This document shows, in pieces, positions 47,334 through 56,544 of a stretch of 64,000 nucleotides of DNA (positions within the stretch are counted from its first letter, which is position 1; each line of letters opens with the position of its first letter). Position numbers and translations under genes: made by a program. Origin of the DNA: SCBR16-9 sp964537975 (GTDB lineage Bacteria; Hydrogenedentota; Hydrogenedentia; Hydrogenedentales; SCBR16-9); contig CAZIDP010000001.1 in NCBI GenBank assembly GCA_964537975.1, positions 245,921-309,920 on the forward strand, in the 5' to 3' direction. A model generated the notes under the pieces. That model was not told the DNA's origin, did no database searches, and was given only the letters and a program-made list of their open reading frames with translations.

Positions 47334-48950
47334 TTACTCGGCCAGGGACAATTCCTGCCAACGAATATACCCCATGTGGTTGGGTACATAACCTTGCACA
47401 GCAGGGTCCATCAAAAATTTTCGGGTGTAGAAATAGATGGGTACAATGGGGGCTTCCTCCAAAAGAATCTCTTCGGCATTTTGTAAGTATTCCTGGCGGG
47501 TTTGCTGATGGGATTCCGCGTAGGCGCGCCGCACATAATCATCATAATCAGTCGAAGTAAACCCGGTGCGGTTATTGCCGCCATCAGTAAGGAAACATTC
47601 GAGAAAGTTAATCGGGTCTTCCACATCACCTATCCAGGCAGATCGGGCTATATCGAAATCCAAGCTTGACATAGACGACAGATACACCCGCCAATCCTGA
47701 TTCAACAATCGGACATCGGCTCCGAGGTGCTGTCGCCACATACGCTGTATGGCTTCAGCGATGGTTTTGTGAGATTCATGTGTGTTGTATAGAATCTCAA
47801 CTACTGGCAACCCTGAGCCACCTGGATACCCTGCTTCTGCTAACAACGTGCGCGCACGTTCAGGATCATATTCTACACGACTTTTACTTGTATACCCTGC
47901 CGTATCAGGGGGCACAAAAAACCAGGCGGGGTCTTCATTGCCTTGCAAGACATTCCGGGTAAGGGTTTCTCGATCAATCGCCAATGAAAAAGCCTGACGC
48001 ACCCGTTTGTCATCAAAAGGTTTTCGTGTCACATTGAAACGATAAAAATACACCCCCAGATAGGGATGGATATGCAGGAGTTCGGGGTTGTCACGTCGAT
48101 ATACATCAATTCGATGCAACGGGATGTCATTGGTTAAATGCAATTCGCCTGAACGAAAGCTTCTTTCTTCGGTTTGCAAATTATCAATCGGATAATAGAA
48201 AATTCCATCCAATGCAACCGCTTCCTTATTCCAATAATGCACATTGCGGTCTACACGAATGATTTCATTGGGACGCCATGCAGCAAGTTGAAATGCTCCG
48301 TTGCTGACCATATTTCCTGCCTGGGTCCAACCGGTTCCTCGTTCATCAATATTCCCAAATTGTTCTATAGTGCCTTGATGCACCGGGAACCAGGCGTAGT
48401 GTGTCTGCATGGTTAAAAAATACGGGGTAGGGTGAACCAATCGAACTTCCAGGGTATATGCATCCAGCGCGCTAACCCCAACCTCGGAAAAATCGGTTAT
48501 TGCACCTGTGTTGAATGCCTCTGCATTTTCAATGCAATGCAACAGATAAGCATATTCCGAAGCCAGGGCCGGAGATAGAATCCGTCTCCAACTGTATACA
48601 AAATCATGGGCAGTTACAGGATCACCATTGGACCAACGCGCAGACTCACGCACTTTAAAGGTGTAAGTCTTTCCATCATCAGATATTTGCCAGGACTCGG
48701 CCACCCCAGGGATCGGTTCATTGGTTTTTGGATTTACATCACTGATACCTTCAAACAATGCAGTAAGAATACGATGCTCAGTTACGCCACTCACCAGATG
48801 CGGATCGAGTTCTTGCACTTCAGCGCCATTCCCGACACGCAGCACATTGGGTTCATGGCTTGTACCGCAACCACTGATCAGGCAGGTTATTCCAATCACA
48901 CCAGCCAATATAATTATTTTGGGCATTGTAATCCAATTGGATATTCGCAT
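47334..48950 (-). CDS. OppA-type peptide-binding lipoprotein
   Basis: The 538-residue product is a solute-binding protein of the SBP_bac_5 family. AGGAAG lies 6 nt before the ATG. The signal ends LISGCG, a lipobox with Cys near 28. EVQELDPHLVSG near 44 and the segment TYTFKVRESARWSNGDPVTA near 93 are typical of oligopeptide-binding proteins. PFDDKRVRQAFSLAID near 295 is the family core. It would deliver peptides to an ABC permease, but no permease or ATPase gene is adjacent, so it is an orphan here. It may serve cell-wall peptide recycling, as MppA does, but that is a guess. Confidence 0.92.
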   Translation of the reverse strand: MRISNWITMPKIIILAGVIGITCLISGCGTSHEPNVLRVGNGAEVQELDPHLVSGVTEHRILTALFEGISDVNPKTNEPIPGVAESWQISDDGKTYTFKVRESARWSNGDPVTAHDFVYSWRRILSPALASEYAYLLHCIENAEAFNTGAITDFSEVGVSALDAYTLEVRLVHPTPYFLTMQTHYAWFPVHQGTIEQFGNIDERGTGWTQAGNMVSNGAFQLAAWRPNEIIRVDRNVHYWNKEAVALDGIFYYPIDNLQTEERSFRSGELHLTNDIPLHRIDVYRRDNPELLHIHPYLGVYFYRFNVTRKPFDDKRVRQAFSLAIDRETLTRNVLQGNEDPAWFFVPPDTAGYTSKSRVEYDPERARTLLAEAGYPGGSGLPVVEILYNTHESHKTIAEAIQRMWRQHLGADVRLLNQDWRVYLSSMSSLDFDIARSAWIGDVEDPINFLECFLTDGGNNRTGFTSTDYDDYVRRAYAESHQQTRQEYLQNAEEILLEEAPIVPIYFYTRKFLMDPAVQGYVPNHMGYIRWQELSLAE

Positions 48951-49013
48951 GGCGTCTTCCTGTGTTCTGTTTCATACTGATTATAGGTATGGACTCGGGA
49001 AAAAAAACTTCCG

Positions 49014-49988
49014 TTACACCAATGCTAGACTGGGCTGTGGTGTAACGCGCATATCACCTACCACTCCAGACTGGAAACGGGAGTCTGCTGCGGCTGCAAT
49101 CATGGCGCCATTGTCAACACAGTATTTCATGGCAGGCATAAAGACCGGCACTGTGATTTCTGCCAACAGGCGTTCCCGCAGCAACCGATTTGCTGCCACA
49201 CCTCCTGCCAGCACAAGACATTGCACACCTGTCATTTTCAAAGCCTGCTTCGTTTTGATCAGTAAAATATCAACTGCTGCAGCTTGAAAACTGGCAGCCA
49301 GGTCTTCTTTATTTACCTCGCCACTACGCATGGCATACAACACAGCAGTTTTTAATCCACTATAACTGAAATCAAGCGTATTCTGATCGCACATGGCCCG
49401 TGGAAAATTAAATGCTTCGGGATTCCCCTGCTCTGATGCCTTTTGTATGGAGGGGCCACCAGGATAGGGCAATTCTAATAAGCGGGCCACTTTGTCGAAA
49501 GATTCTCCAACAGCATCGTCACGTGTAGAGCCCAGAATCTTATATTGGTGCGGAGCAGCACAATGAATGATCTGTGTGTGTCCACCACTTACCACCAAAG
49601 CCAGAAACGGAAAAGAAGGGGCATCCTCACCCAAGAAAGCAGAAAAAATATGGCCCTCAATATGATGTACCGGTATGAACGGTTTTGACCATGCAAAAGC
49701 CAATGCTTTCGCGAAACTTAATCCCACAAGCAATGCCCCCATCAGTCCGGGGCCTTGGGTTGCTGCAATCGCGTCGATCTCCACACCCGCATCATCCAGC
49801 ACCGTGCGAACCAGCTGTGAAATCACTTTAATATGTTGTCTGGAAGCCAATTCAGGAACAACACCGCCAAACACTCTATGTAAATCCGTTTGCGAAGCGA
49901 TTTCATTGGCCAATACGATACGACCATTTTGAACCACGGCAACGCCTGTGTCATCACAAGATGTTTCAATTCCAAGGATTATACTCAA
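49014..49988 (-). CDS. tsaD: tRNA threonylcarbamoyladenosine synthase subunit TsaD
   Basis: The 324-residue product transfers threonylcarbamoyl to A37 of tRNAs that read ANN codons. GIETSCDDTGVA near 6 and VHHIEGHIFSAF near 107 (metal-binding His) are family signatures. LVVSGGHTQI, DDAVGESFDKVARLL and LAGGVAANRLLRE complete the ASKHA fold. The start is a TTG, with GGAG 8 nt upstream, and overlaps the stop of the deacetylase-like gene by 4 nt. The partner genes tsaB and tsaE are not in the window. Confidence 0.96.
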   Translation of the reverse strand: MSIILGIETSCDDTGVAVVQNGRIVLANEIASQTDLHRVFGGVVPELASRQHIKVISQLVRTVLDDAGVEIDAIAATQGPGLMGALLVGLSFAKALAFAWSKPFIPVHHIEGHIFSAFLGEDAPSFPFLALVVSGGHTQIIHCAAPHQYKILGSTRDDAVGESFDKVARLLELPYPGGPSIQKASEQGNPEAFNFPRAMCDQNTLDFSYSGLKTAVLYAMRSGEVNKEDLAASFQAAAVDILLIKTKQALKMTGVQCLVLAGGVAANRLLRERLLAEITVPVFMPAMKYCVDNGAMIAAAADSRFQSGVVGDMRVTPQPSLALV

Positions 49989-51727
49989 TGCATTAACTCC
50001 GATACATGGATCAACTCTATTTCTTCTTCATCAAGGATAGGCAACATTGCTTCCAGAACATCTACGGTATGGGGTCTGAAATGGCCAATTGCAATCGCTG
50101 ATCCCCGTGATTTTGCCAATTCTATCATTGCTATAAACTGCACACGAATTTGCTCCGGATCATTATTATGGTCCAGAAAAATATCCCGACTTGCCGTGGG
50201 TATCTGCTTAGATCGGGCGATTTCATACGCACGTGATGACGCTGTGGTCCGGCTGTCCAGGAAATACAATCCTTTCTCTTTAATGATTTCCAGAAACGTT
50301 TCCATGGCATCCGGGTCTGACGTGTACATTGATCCTGTATGGTTGTTTACACCGACAACGTGTGGAATCTGGCTTAATGCATCCAGAGTTAACTCCCTGA
50401 TTTTATCTGCTTCCATATCTACTTCAATTTGCCCTGGAAAAACATGATTTCCTTCATTATTGTTCTGCATGGGCATGTGGAGCATGATTTCAAATCCCAA
50501 GGCTGCCCCCTGATTCGCAATTGATTCACCCAAAGGCGTGTTGGGCAATATAGCAAGTGTCAATTTATTGCTCAGATTCAATATTTTTTCGTTATGTGCG
50601 CCACCATATCCGCCATCGTCCAGTATAATTGCAACTCTTGGCTTTTCTCCTGGTGTAGCAACCTTCACTGCCGGTGCTACCCCATTTTCATGCAGATCAA
50701 TATATTCTGATTCCAATGGCAACTGTTCTGGTGATGGCAGTATTACACTCTCGGGTTGTTCTGTAGAATCTATATCGGCCCCACCGGTACCTTCTTCTTC
50801 ACCTTCCTCACCACCATCAGTCCCGGCTGGTAAATCGCCTGCTTCTTCATACGGAAGCACTTCAGGCTCTGTGATTAAATCAGCATCCTCTTCATCATTC
50901 AGCACATCACCCATATAATGCATCACAGCTTCAACCTGTATACGGTCAGACAAGGAGAAGCGCATCAGGAAGATTCCAGACGCAGTTTCTTCCAGCAGAG
51001 CATGCACATTAAACCGATCAGCCAGATTGTCGGCATCTTCCCAAAACGTATCCAGAGAATTATCAGCAGGCAGCAATGCCTCGAAATTGGTTACATACCA
51101 TTGAAACAATTCGTCTTCCTGCTCAAGCGGCCCAATTTGTTGTATTTTGTCTGTAGATATTCCATGTCTCAGCAACATCGCCCTGAACTCATCTGCAATC
51201 GATTGACTGGTCTGACGCAAATCTTGTCGGTAAGACACGATGTCGGTTGATGATTCCAGAACGATTTCTGCAAATTCCAGCTCGCCAAAAACCAAACGCC
51301 ATCGGGTTTCCGAGCCACTGACAGGTAGCGGGATAATGTCAACATCAAATTCTGCCATTTCACGACGAAGCAACTTCTCCATGCCCTCTGCGCTGAGTTG
51401 AGGAGGTAATGCTACATCAAACCGATAGAAGTACCAATAATGAATACCGTCTTGTCGCCGCTCAGGCACAGATCGTTCCAAACTGTTTTCGGCGATGTAT
51501 AATTCATGTAAATTTTTTTCCACGGCATCAGCAAGGTAACCGGTCACTTTGGTGAGGTTTACCGGGCGGTTTTGGTAAAACTGTACTAAAAGCAACCCCA
51601 TAATCACGGCTATTAAGGTCAGACTGGAAAACCCAGCAATCAGGTATAACCATGTCTTCATCTGAATTACACGTCCAATACCTTGTATGTGGGAATCGGT
51701 TGATCCGGTTTGTTCCTCATTCGACAT
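49985..51727 (-). CDS. divergent polysaccharide deacetylase (YibQ/DUF610 type), membrane-anchored
   Basis: The 580-residue product has a membrane segment near 27-48 and a long extracytoplasmic region (about 55-350) of unknown fold. A low-complexity acidic part rich in Glu, Asp and Gly (about 285-325) precedes the catalytic-like domain. That domain opens with VAIILDDGGYGG near 368, keeps LAILPNTP, MLHMPMQ, GVNNHTGS and FLDSRTT, and ends with IGHFRPHTV. These match the divergent polysaccharide deacetylase family, in which the metal ligands differ from NodB. In other bacteria such genes sit near envelope functions. Here it lies between murI and tsaD. Confidence 0.85.
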   Translation of the reverse strand: MSNEEQTGSTDSHIQGIGRVIQMKTWLYLIAGFSSLTLIAVIMGLLLVQFYQNRPVNLTKVTGYLADAVEKNLHELYIAENSLERSVPERRQDGIHYWYFYRFDVALPPQLSAEGMEKLLRREMAEFDVDIIPLPVSGSETRWRLVFGELEFAEIVLESSTDIVSYRQDLRQTSQSIADEFRAMLLRHGISTDKIQQIGPLEQEDELFQWYVTNFEALLPADNSLDTFWEDADNLADRFNVHALLEETASGIFLMRFSLSDRIQVEAVMHYMGDVLNDEEDADLITEPEVLPYEEAGDLPAGTDGGEEGEEEGTGGADIDSTEQPESVILPSPEQLPLESEYIDLHENGVAPAVKVATPGEKPRVAIILDDGGYGGAHNEKILNLSNKLTLAILPNTPLGESIANQGAALGFEIMLHMPMQNNNEGNHVFPGQIEVDMEADKIRELTLDALSQIPHVVGVNNHTGSMYTSDPDAMETFLEIIKEKGLYFLDSRTTASSRAYEIARSKQIPTASRDIFLDHNNDPEQIRVQFIAMIELAKSRGSAIAIGHFRPHTVDVLEAMLPILDEEEIELIHVSELMH

Positions 51728-51861
51728 AAATCGGTATGTATTCCTGTATTTTTTATTTAAATCAGCGTGTCAGGTGAATACCCTATAGAGCAGGTGTACA
51801 TGGCTGAACCCAACATCAGCACAAAAACCAATTATTACACTCAAGTTAACGAAGTATACTT

Positions 51862-52665
51862 TTAAAAATCGACCCATTCTACTGGAGCGGACACCTGCTT
51901 TAAAAAATGTCTGCTGGTTTTCAGAAAATTTTCTGGTGCATCACTGACCAAAAACCGGTACTGTGGTATCTGTCCGGGACTACAAGCCAAGTTATGGTTT
52001 TTGACCACATCCGCTACAGTACGCGCTGTTTCTTCCGCGCTGTCTACCAATGTAACGCCTATACCAACAGTTTCTTGAATAACACTGGCAAGCAACGGAT
52101 AATGCGTACATCCCAAAACCAATGTATCAATACCCCGCATCAATAGTGGTTCCAAGTAGTTTTTTGCAACCAGACGAGGCACATCCCCTGTGGTCCAACC
52201 TTCTTCTGCCAGAGGGACAAACAAGGGGCATGCTTGCGTATATACAGCGGCATTATGTCTGAGGTGAAGAATAGCCTGGGTGTATGCTTTGCTCGCTACG
52301 GTACCTACTGTCCCGATAACACCGATATGGTTGTTTTTCGTGCGAGAAAGTGCTGCATAAGCTCCGGGTTCGACAACACCAACAACAGGCACGCTCAAGG
52401 TGGATTTTAATGCGTCCAGAGCAAATGCGGAGGCAGTATTACAAGCCACAACCAATAATTTTACATCTTGTTTGAGTAATAGCTGAGCACATGCATTCGC
52501 GTAGCGAATAACCGTATCGCGGGATTTACTTCCATAAGGCACCCTGGCGGTATCGCCAAGATATACCAGCGACTCCTCTGGCAGGTGGCGAGACAATTCT
52601 CTAAAAACGGTCAGCCCTCCGACACCGGAATCAAAAATACCAATGGGCCTGGAATCATCAGCCAT
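51862..52665 (-). CDS. murI: glutamate racemase MurI
   Basis: The 267-residue product supplies D-glutamate for peptidoglycan. IGIFDSGVGGLTV near 8 starts the first domain. VVACNTASAFALD near 71 and VLGCTHYPLL near 183 carry the two catalytic cysteines. Length is normal. Its start overlaps the end of the GerMN gene by 8 nt, which points to co-translation in the envelope cluster. Confidence 0.97.
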   Translation of the reverse strand: MADDSRPIGIFDSGVGGLTVFRELSRHLPEESLVYLGDTARVPYGSKSRDTVIRYANACAQLLLKQDVKLLVVACNTASAFALDALKSTLSVPVVGVVEPGAYAALSRTKNNHIGVIGTVGTVASKAYTQAILHLRHNAAVYTQACPLFVPLAEEGWTTGDVPRLVAKNYLEPLLMRGIDTLVLGCTHYPLLASVIQETVGIGVTLVDSAEETARTVADVVKNHNLACSPGQIPQYRFLVSDAPENFLKTSRHFLKQVSAPVEWVDF

Positions 52666-53350
52666 TAATTAACGTCACTATTGGTTGTGATAAAGCAGAA
52701 GATTCCAACCAACGATTATCTGGTGGTAATGGTTCACTGACATCAACGTGTGCAGGAAAAGTTTCCGGGTATAGCCCTTCCACCAGAATACGTACATGGC
52801 GGACTTGTGGATCGCGATTACTTTGCAGCGCACCTTGCGTCAATGTATTAACAATTCCGTAAACCAGCAAGCTTTCTTGACCAGCACCAGTAAATGCCGC
52901 ATGGTCTGTGAGAAGTTCTCTGGAAAGATCAATCACCAACTCACCATCATCCAGCAAGTATAACGCCCGAACCCGAACACTGTCCGGTAATACCGGTGCA
53001 TACTGGTCTGAAGACGGTCCGGCAATCAAGGCGTCCAATGCTACACGACAATTTTCAACAGTAGATTCACTATAGGGTAAAGGCACTGTATATGGCCGTA
53101 AATGTGTCCCGTCTCGATTGGAAAAGTATAAAAGCACTTCCCGTTCGCCTAATTGGGCCGTAGAGCGACGCAAGTCAGAACCAGAAAACTGTGAATCATT
53201 GGCAGCAGGGCGCAATGTAGACAGGGGGGCTTGTCCTCCTTGCAACATCTCGTAGGCCAGTAACACCACTGAAAACAGGAGTATCAATGTAAACAGGCCC
53301 CAGAGAGCCATGACAAATTTTTTTACTATATAACGCCGCATCGGCTTCAT
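52658..53350 (-). CDS. membrane-anchored GerMN-domain protein
   Basis: The 230-residue product starts at an ATG with GGAG 9 nt upstream. A membrane segment lies at about 13-33. The C-terminal part (about 85-205) is a GerMN domain: ENCRVALDALIAGPSSDQ, VRALYLLDDGELVIDLS and LLVYGIVNTLTQ are its typical pieces. GerM is known from spore formers as a cell-wall-associated protein, but GerMN domains occur widely in bacteria that do not sporulate. Its place between the amidase and murI suggests a role in cell-wall assembly. No other sporulation genes are seen. Confidence 0.88.
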   Translation of the reverse strand: MKPMRRYIVKKFVMALWGLFTLILLFSVVLLAYEMLQGGQAPLSTLRPAANDSQFSGSDLRRSTAQLGEREVLLYFSNRDGTHLRPYTVPLPYSESTVENCRVALDALIAGPSSDQYAPVLPDSVRVRALYLLDDGELVIDLSRELLTDHAAFTGAGQESLLVYGIVNTLTQGALQSNRDPQVRHVRILVEGLYPETFPAHVDVSEPLPPDNRWLESSALSQPIVTLING

Positions 53351-53392
53351 GTTGGTGAATCTCCAATTTTACAGGCAACTAGGTGAACAGCA

Positions 53393-54730
53393 TCAGCCGG
53401 TTGCTGACACCAATTCTTGAATACCAGCGGCAAGCGCTGCTGCCAACTCTTCCTGATACGACTCCTGCATTAACAAGGCAGCATCGTTCTGGTTGCTCAA
53501 AACACCTGCCTCTATCAGTACACCGGGGATGTTGAGCTCTCGAAAAAGTCGTAATGGTGTTCCATTAACACTACGAACACGCAAACCAGCAGCGGTTAAT
53601 TGTTGTTCAATCATTTCTGCCAGAGAACGACTCCGGTTTTGAATATCACCATGAATCATATTCAAACCCACAGCGGTGTCAGGTCGTGAGGGAATCTGAT
53701 GATAGACAATGTCTACGCCACGTGCATTCTGTGCCGGACTTGCACCGGCATGTATACTGACAAACAAATCGGCATCGTTGTTTTGTGCCACAGAAATTCG
53801 GGCACGCATACTTAAATCTCGGTCTTCTGAGCGCGTGAGAAAAATCCGCAAGGAAGTTTTCTCTTTCAAAATGCGGGCCAATCGCTCACCGATCGCCAAT
53901 GTTATATCTTTTTCAGGAAGTAAACCGTCGACTACATAGCCCAAATCATTCCCCCCATGCCCAACATCAATCACAATGGTGCGAGGTGTAGTACGTAAAG
54001 CAGGAACTTCAGCAGCTTGCTGTACGCGTGTCGGCTGGGATGCAGTAGTTTGCGGTGTTTCACGTGCAGGAGCTGGTAATGGTTGAGGCTGGGGAGCAGA
54101 CTCCGGCAACTCTGGGACTACTGGTTGCTGTGTTTCTGAGAAAGTCGGGGCTGGTAGCGGTTCAAGAGAAGTCAATAAATCCAACCCTTCTTCAATGGCT
54201 TCAGGTCTTTGTGGCGGTGGCGTTTGTGCTGGTACATCTTGTGATGTGGCAGGTTGTGGCGGTGTATCTCGTGGTTCTGCGGTAACTGAATCTGTTGTCT
54301 GTTGCGCCTGCAAAGAATAAACACTATTAAGAAGCAGTGGCACATCAGAAGCAGCAATATAGACATCACCTCGTTGCAAAACAACAGGATGATTCAGATA
54401 AACAGCACTCCGGTTTGGGCTACTAACTCGGGTAGTGTTGATACCAATCACAGCAAACGTATTACGAATATCCAATTGAATTTGCGCTGTACCCACATAG
54501 GCTGTTCCGCCCAACTGACTGACCAGCAGTGGAAGCGAGACATGCTCTATACTCTGGATGGTCACTGTGTCCAAATTTATCTGACGCGTATCGCCATCCT
54601 GCTCTACAGAAATTTGGGCAGCACTCCAGGCAAACAATGGGAAAAGAAGCAAAACCGGTAATACAAATTGTATATACCATAGGCGATACTGCTTTTCGAC
54701 AGAACAATGCGCATATATTTGAAGTATCAT
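53393..54730 (-). CDS. N-acetylmuramoyl-L-alanine amidase, AmiC-like (Amidase_3)
   Basis: The 445-residue exported amidase cleaves the bond between MurNAc and the stem peptide. A signal peptide (about 20-38) is followed by an N-terminal beta domain (about 40-135) and a Pro/Gln-rich linker (about 140-245). The Amidase_3 catalytic domain carries IDVGHGGNDLG near 252, LPEKDITLA near 269 and FVSIHAG near 327, supplying the zinc ligands His, Glu and His. GVLIEAGVLSNQND near 410 has the catalytic Glu. It lies 6 nt after the small membrane protein gene and before the GerMN gene in the envelope cluster. No good ribosome site is seen, so translation may be coupled. Confidence 0.93.
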   Translation of the reverse strand: MILQIYAHCSVEKQYRLWYIQFVLPVLLLFPLFAWSAAQISVEQDGDTRQINLDTVTIQSIEHVSLPLLVSQLGGTAYVGTAQIQLDIRNTFAVIGINTTRVSSPNRSAVYLNHPVVLQRGDVYIAASDVPLLLNSVYSLQAQQTTDSVTAEPRDTPPQPATSQDVPAQTPPPQRPEAIEEGLDLLTSLEPLPAPTFSETQQPVVPELPESAPQPQPLPAPARETPQTTASQPTRVQQAAEVPALRTTPRTIVIDVGHGGNDLGYVVDGLLPEKDITLAIGERLARILKEKTSLRIFLTRSEDRDLSMRARISVAQNNDADLFVSIHAGASPAQNARGVDIVYHQIPSRPDTAVGLNMIHGDIQNRSRSLAEMIEQQLTAAGLRVRSVNGTPLRLFRELNIPGVLIEAGVLSNQNDAALLMQESYQEELAAALAAGIQELVSATG

Positions 54731-54736
54731 TGCTGA

Positions 54737-54901
54737 TTAACGATTCTTTTGTAAATTAATCATCCGTTGCTCGACAAAAACATTATCTTGAAAAGATCTT
54801 GTGGCGCCTTCATGCGGTTTTATCGTCCAAACCAGAATGGCTGCAAACAACAACATCAAGGCAACAAGTACACCCAAGCCTATTTTATCACTTCGGCTCA
54901 T
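54737..54901 (-). CDS. small single-pass membrane protein (54 residues)
   Basis: I start at the ATG at 54901, which has GGAG about 9 nt upstream. A GTG at 54946 is in frame but lacks a site. The product has a basic N-terminus, one membrane segment (about 8-28) and a short charged tail with a predicted helix, facing the periplasm. It sits directly before the amidase gene with only 6 nt between. It may be a small regulator or partner of the amidase. I do not recognise a family. Confidence 0.65.
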   Translation of the reverse strand: MSRSDKIGLGVLVALMLLFAAILVWTIKPHEGATRSFQDNVFVEQRMINLQKNR

Positions 54902-55096
54902 GCGCTTATGCTCCTTCTCCCCCTGGTTTTTAAAAAGCACCGCCAAATTCAGGTAAACAACGTCTTAATTGATCAATTTTTTGTTGACATGTCATGTTTA
55001 TAAAGACATCGCGCCATTGTATGTAGCACCAAGTTCAATCATTATTGCGTTGAATGACCATTCTGATTCTCTGGAAAGAATCGTGACAGAATCAAC

Positions 55097-55525
55097 TCAA
55101 GTAGACCTGCGTTTGTGCTCAACTGATGCATGGACGCTGTCTTTCAAGTTCCCGACATTCGCATTTGGCTTTTGTTGCAGTTTAATGCTTGCCTTCATTT
55201 GTGCCACTTCTTGTTCCAGCTTGGACAAACAAGCCTGGCACAAACGTTTTGTCGGACTGATAGCTGGAGCACCACAACGTCCACAACTGAAAGAACCACT
55301 GAGAGAAACATCTTGCACCAGCCCTTGCTCGACCATCCGCAATACTACACGAATATCGACTTCAGCTTTCTCGGCCACCGCCTCGGCACCAAGCCCCTCC
55401 TCCTCATTCAGCACCTTGCGCACCTTTTCCATGTCCTCATCTTCTGCCGGAACACATTTTGGGCATACAGGCGAACGAACTTTATTGAACATTTTTTTGC
55501 ATCGGGCACATGTAGCAAGGGGCAT
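55097..55525 (-). CDS. zinc-ribbon protein resembling the TIGR03826 flagellar-operon family
   Basis: The 142-residue product starts at an ATG with GGAGG 6 nt upstream. An N-terminal zinc finger (ATCARC, then PVCPKC) is followed by a helix-turn-helix-like helical part (about 30-75) in which GLGAEAVAEKAEVD and VLRMVEQGLV stand out. A second finger (FSCGRC, then LCQACL) and a Lys/Gln-rich tail end the protein. The layout recalls TIGR03826, a protein found in flagellar operons of Firmicutes, but I make the match from memory. No flagellar genes are seen. It overlaps the GTG/ATG region of its upstream neighbour's stop and belongs to the envelope cluster. Confidence 0.75.
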   Translation of the reverse strand: MPLATCARCKKMFNKVRSPVCPKCVPAEDEDMEKVRKVLNEEEGLGAEAVAEKAEVDIRVVLRMVEQGLVQDVSLSGSFSCGRCGAPAISPTKRLCQACLSKLEQEVAQMKASIKLQQKPNANVGNLKDSVHASVEHKRRST

Positions 55526-55527
55526 AA

Positions 55528-56169
55528 TCACCCTCCAGGGATTTCATCCCAGTTGTAGGAAATCGAATCATGATCAATATCCAGATTGCCGATAATATTA
55601 GCTTTCAGAACATAGCCATCATGCGAGACATTAACTCCTACCGTTAACGCACGTATCGGGAGATGCAGCTCATCGCGCAACGCAAATTCCCGACCTGGGT
55701 ATGTAACACGAATCCAGACCCGTTCGGCAACTGGACGGTCCAGCATTTCACCTGGAGTATCAGAACCAACCATCATTAGTGCGGCGCCAGGTTTGAAAAC
55801 ATACTGGTCTTCAATACCTTCTTTGAGCAGTTGGTTGCCTTCTACCGTGCGTTGGCCAAGTTGCTCAAACAATACCAGCTCCTGTTTCTCCCGGGCCTCC
55901 GTACCACCTTCATGTAATTCAACATATCGCAACCGATCACGCATCCATAAGGTATGTCGCACAGCCCACTCCCAGTCCCCTTCTTGCATTGCTCTGGCAT
56001 ACTTCCAGGCAACACTTGCTTCACGAGGCGGCCATGGCTCAATACCAGGACGAATGGGAATGGATTCGTCAATAAGGTAACCCCGTATCAGCAGTCCAAT
56101 GGCAAGCCCAATAATTGAACCTACACACAGCGCGACACAGAATCGAAATATTCGGCTATATTCAGGCAT
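55528..56169 (-). CDS. membrane-anchored protein of unknown function
   Basis: The 213-residue product has one N-terminal membrane segment (about 8-30), then a soluble extracytoplasmic part. It begins with a helical piece (SVAWKYARAMQEGDWEWAVRH, split around 50-70) and ends with a beta-rich domain in which RVWIRVTYPG and ALTVGVNVSHDGYVLKA stand out. I know no named family. It is the first gene of the leftward envelope cluster and ends 3 nt before the zinc-ribbon start. An internal scaffold or lipoprotein-like role can only be guessed. Confidence 0.75.
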   Translation of the reverse strand: MPEYSRIFRFCVALCVGSIIGLAIGLLIRGYLIDESIPIRPGIEPWPPREASVAWKYARAMQEGDWEWAVRHTLWMRDRLRYVELHEGGTEAREKQELVLFEQLGQRTVEGNQLLKEGIEDQYVFKPGAALMMVGSDTPGEMLDRPVAERVWIRVTYPGREFALRDELHLPIRALTVGVNVSHDGYVLKANIIGNLDIDHDSISYNWDEIPGG

Positions 56170-56544
56170 TTGTCCTGTTTAAATCCTACCAGAGCATACC
56201 TTTAAGTGTCAATGATTAACCTGTAATAAACCTGGTGATGATCATTAACACACGACGTATAGGAATAGTGCCACAAACGAAAGAATATACATCATGTATG
56301 ATAATCACTGACACCTGACAGGTCAGCACCACAAAATATACTATACCATGAATGGCTAGAACACATCATGACTCCATGCTAATATGAATTCAGTACTTCA
56401 AGCAAACATATTATGCAGTACAATTAAATTACATTACTAATGTATTTCGGGCTTTTATTGAAAGAGCTACTCTCGTATACTAAAGACAATAATATCAATT
56501 TCGAGCATTTCTGTATTATCGTTGCTGAAACTGGAGAATCAGGT
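56170..56544. other. 375-bp divergent gap before the ATPase/effector cassette
   Basis: This AT-rich gap lies between the envelope cluster (leftward) and the ATPase gene (rightward) and must hold promoters of both. A CTGAC/GTCAG inverted repeat near 56308-56326 is the only structure I notice. An in-frame extension of the ATPase from an ATG at 56440 crosses its right part but lacks a ribosome site. Confidence 0.45.

Noticed and set aside
52658..53350. GerMN as a sign of sporulation.
   Set aside because: GerMN domains are widespread in bacteria that do not form spores, and no other sporulation gene is present in this window, which also encodes lipid A synthesis.
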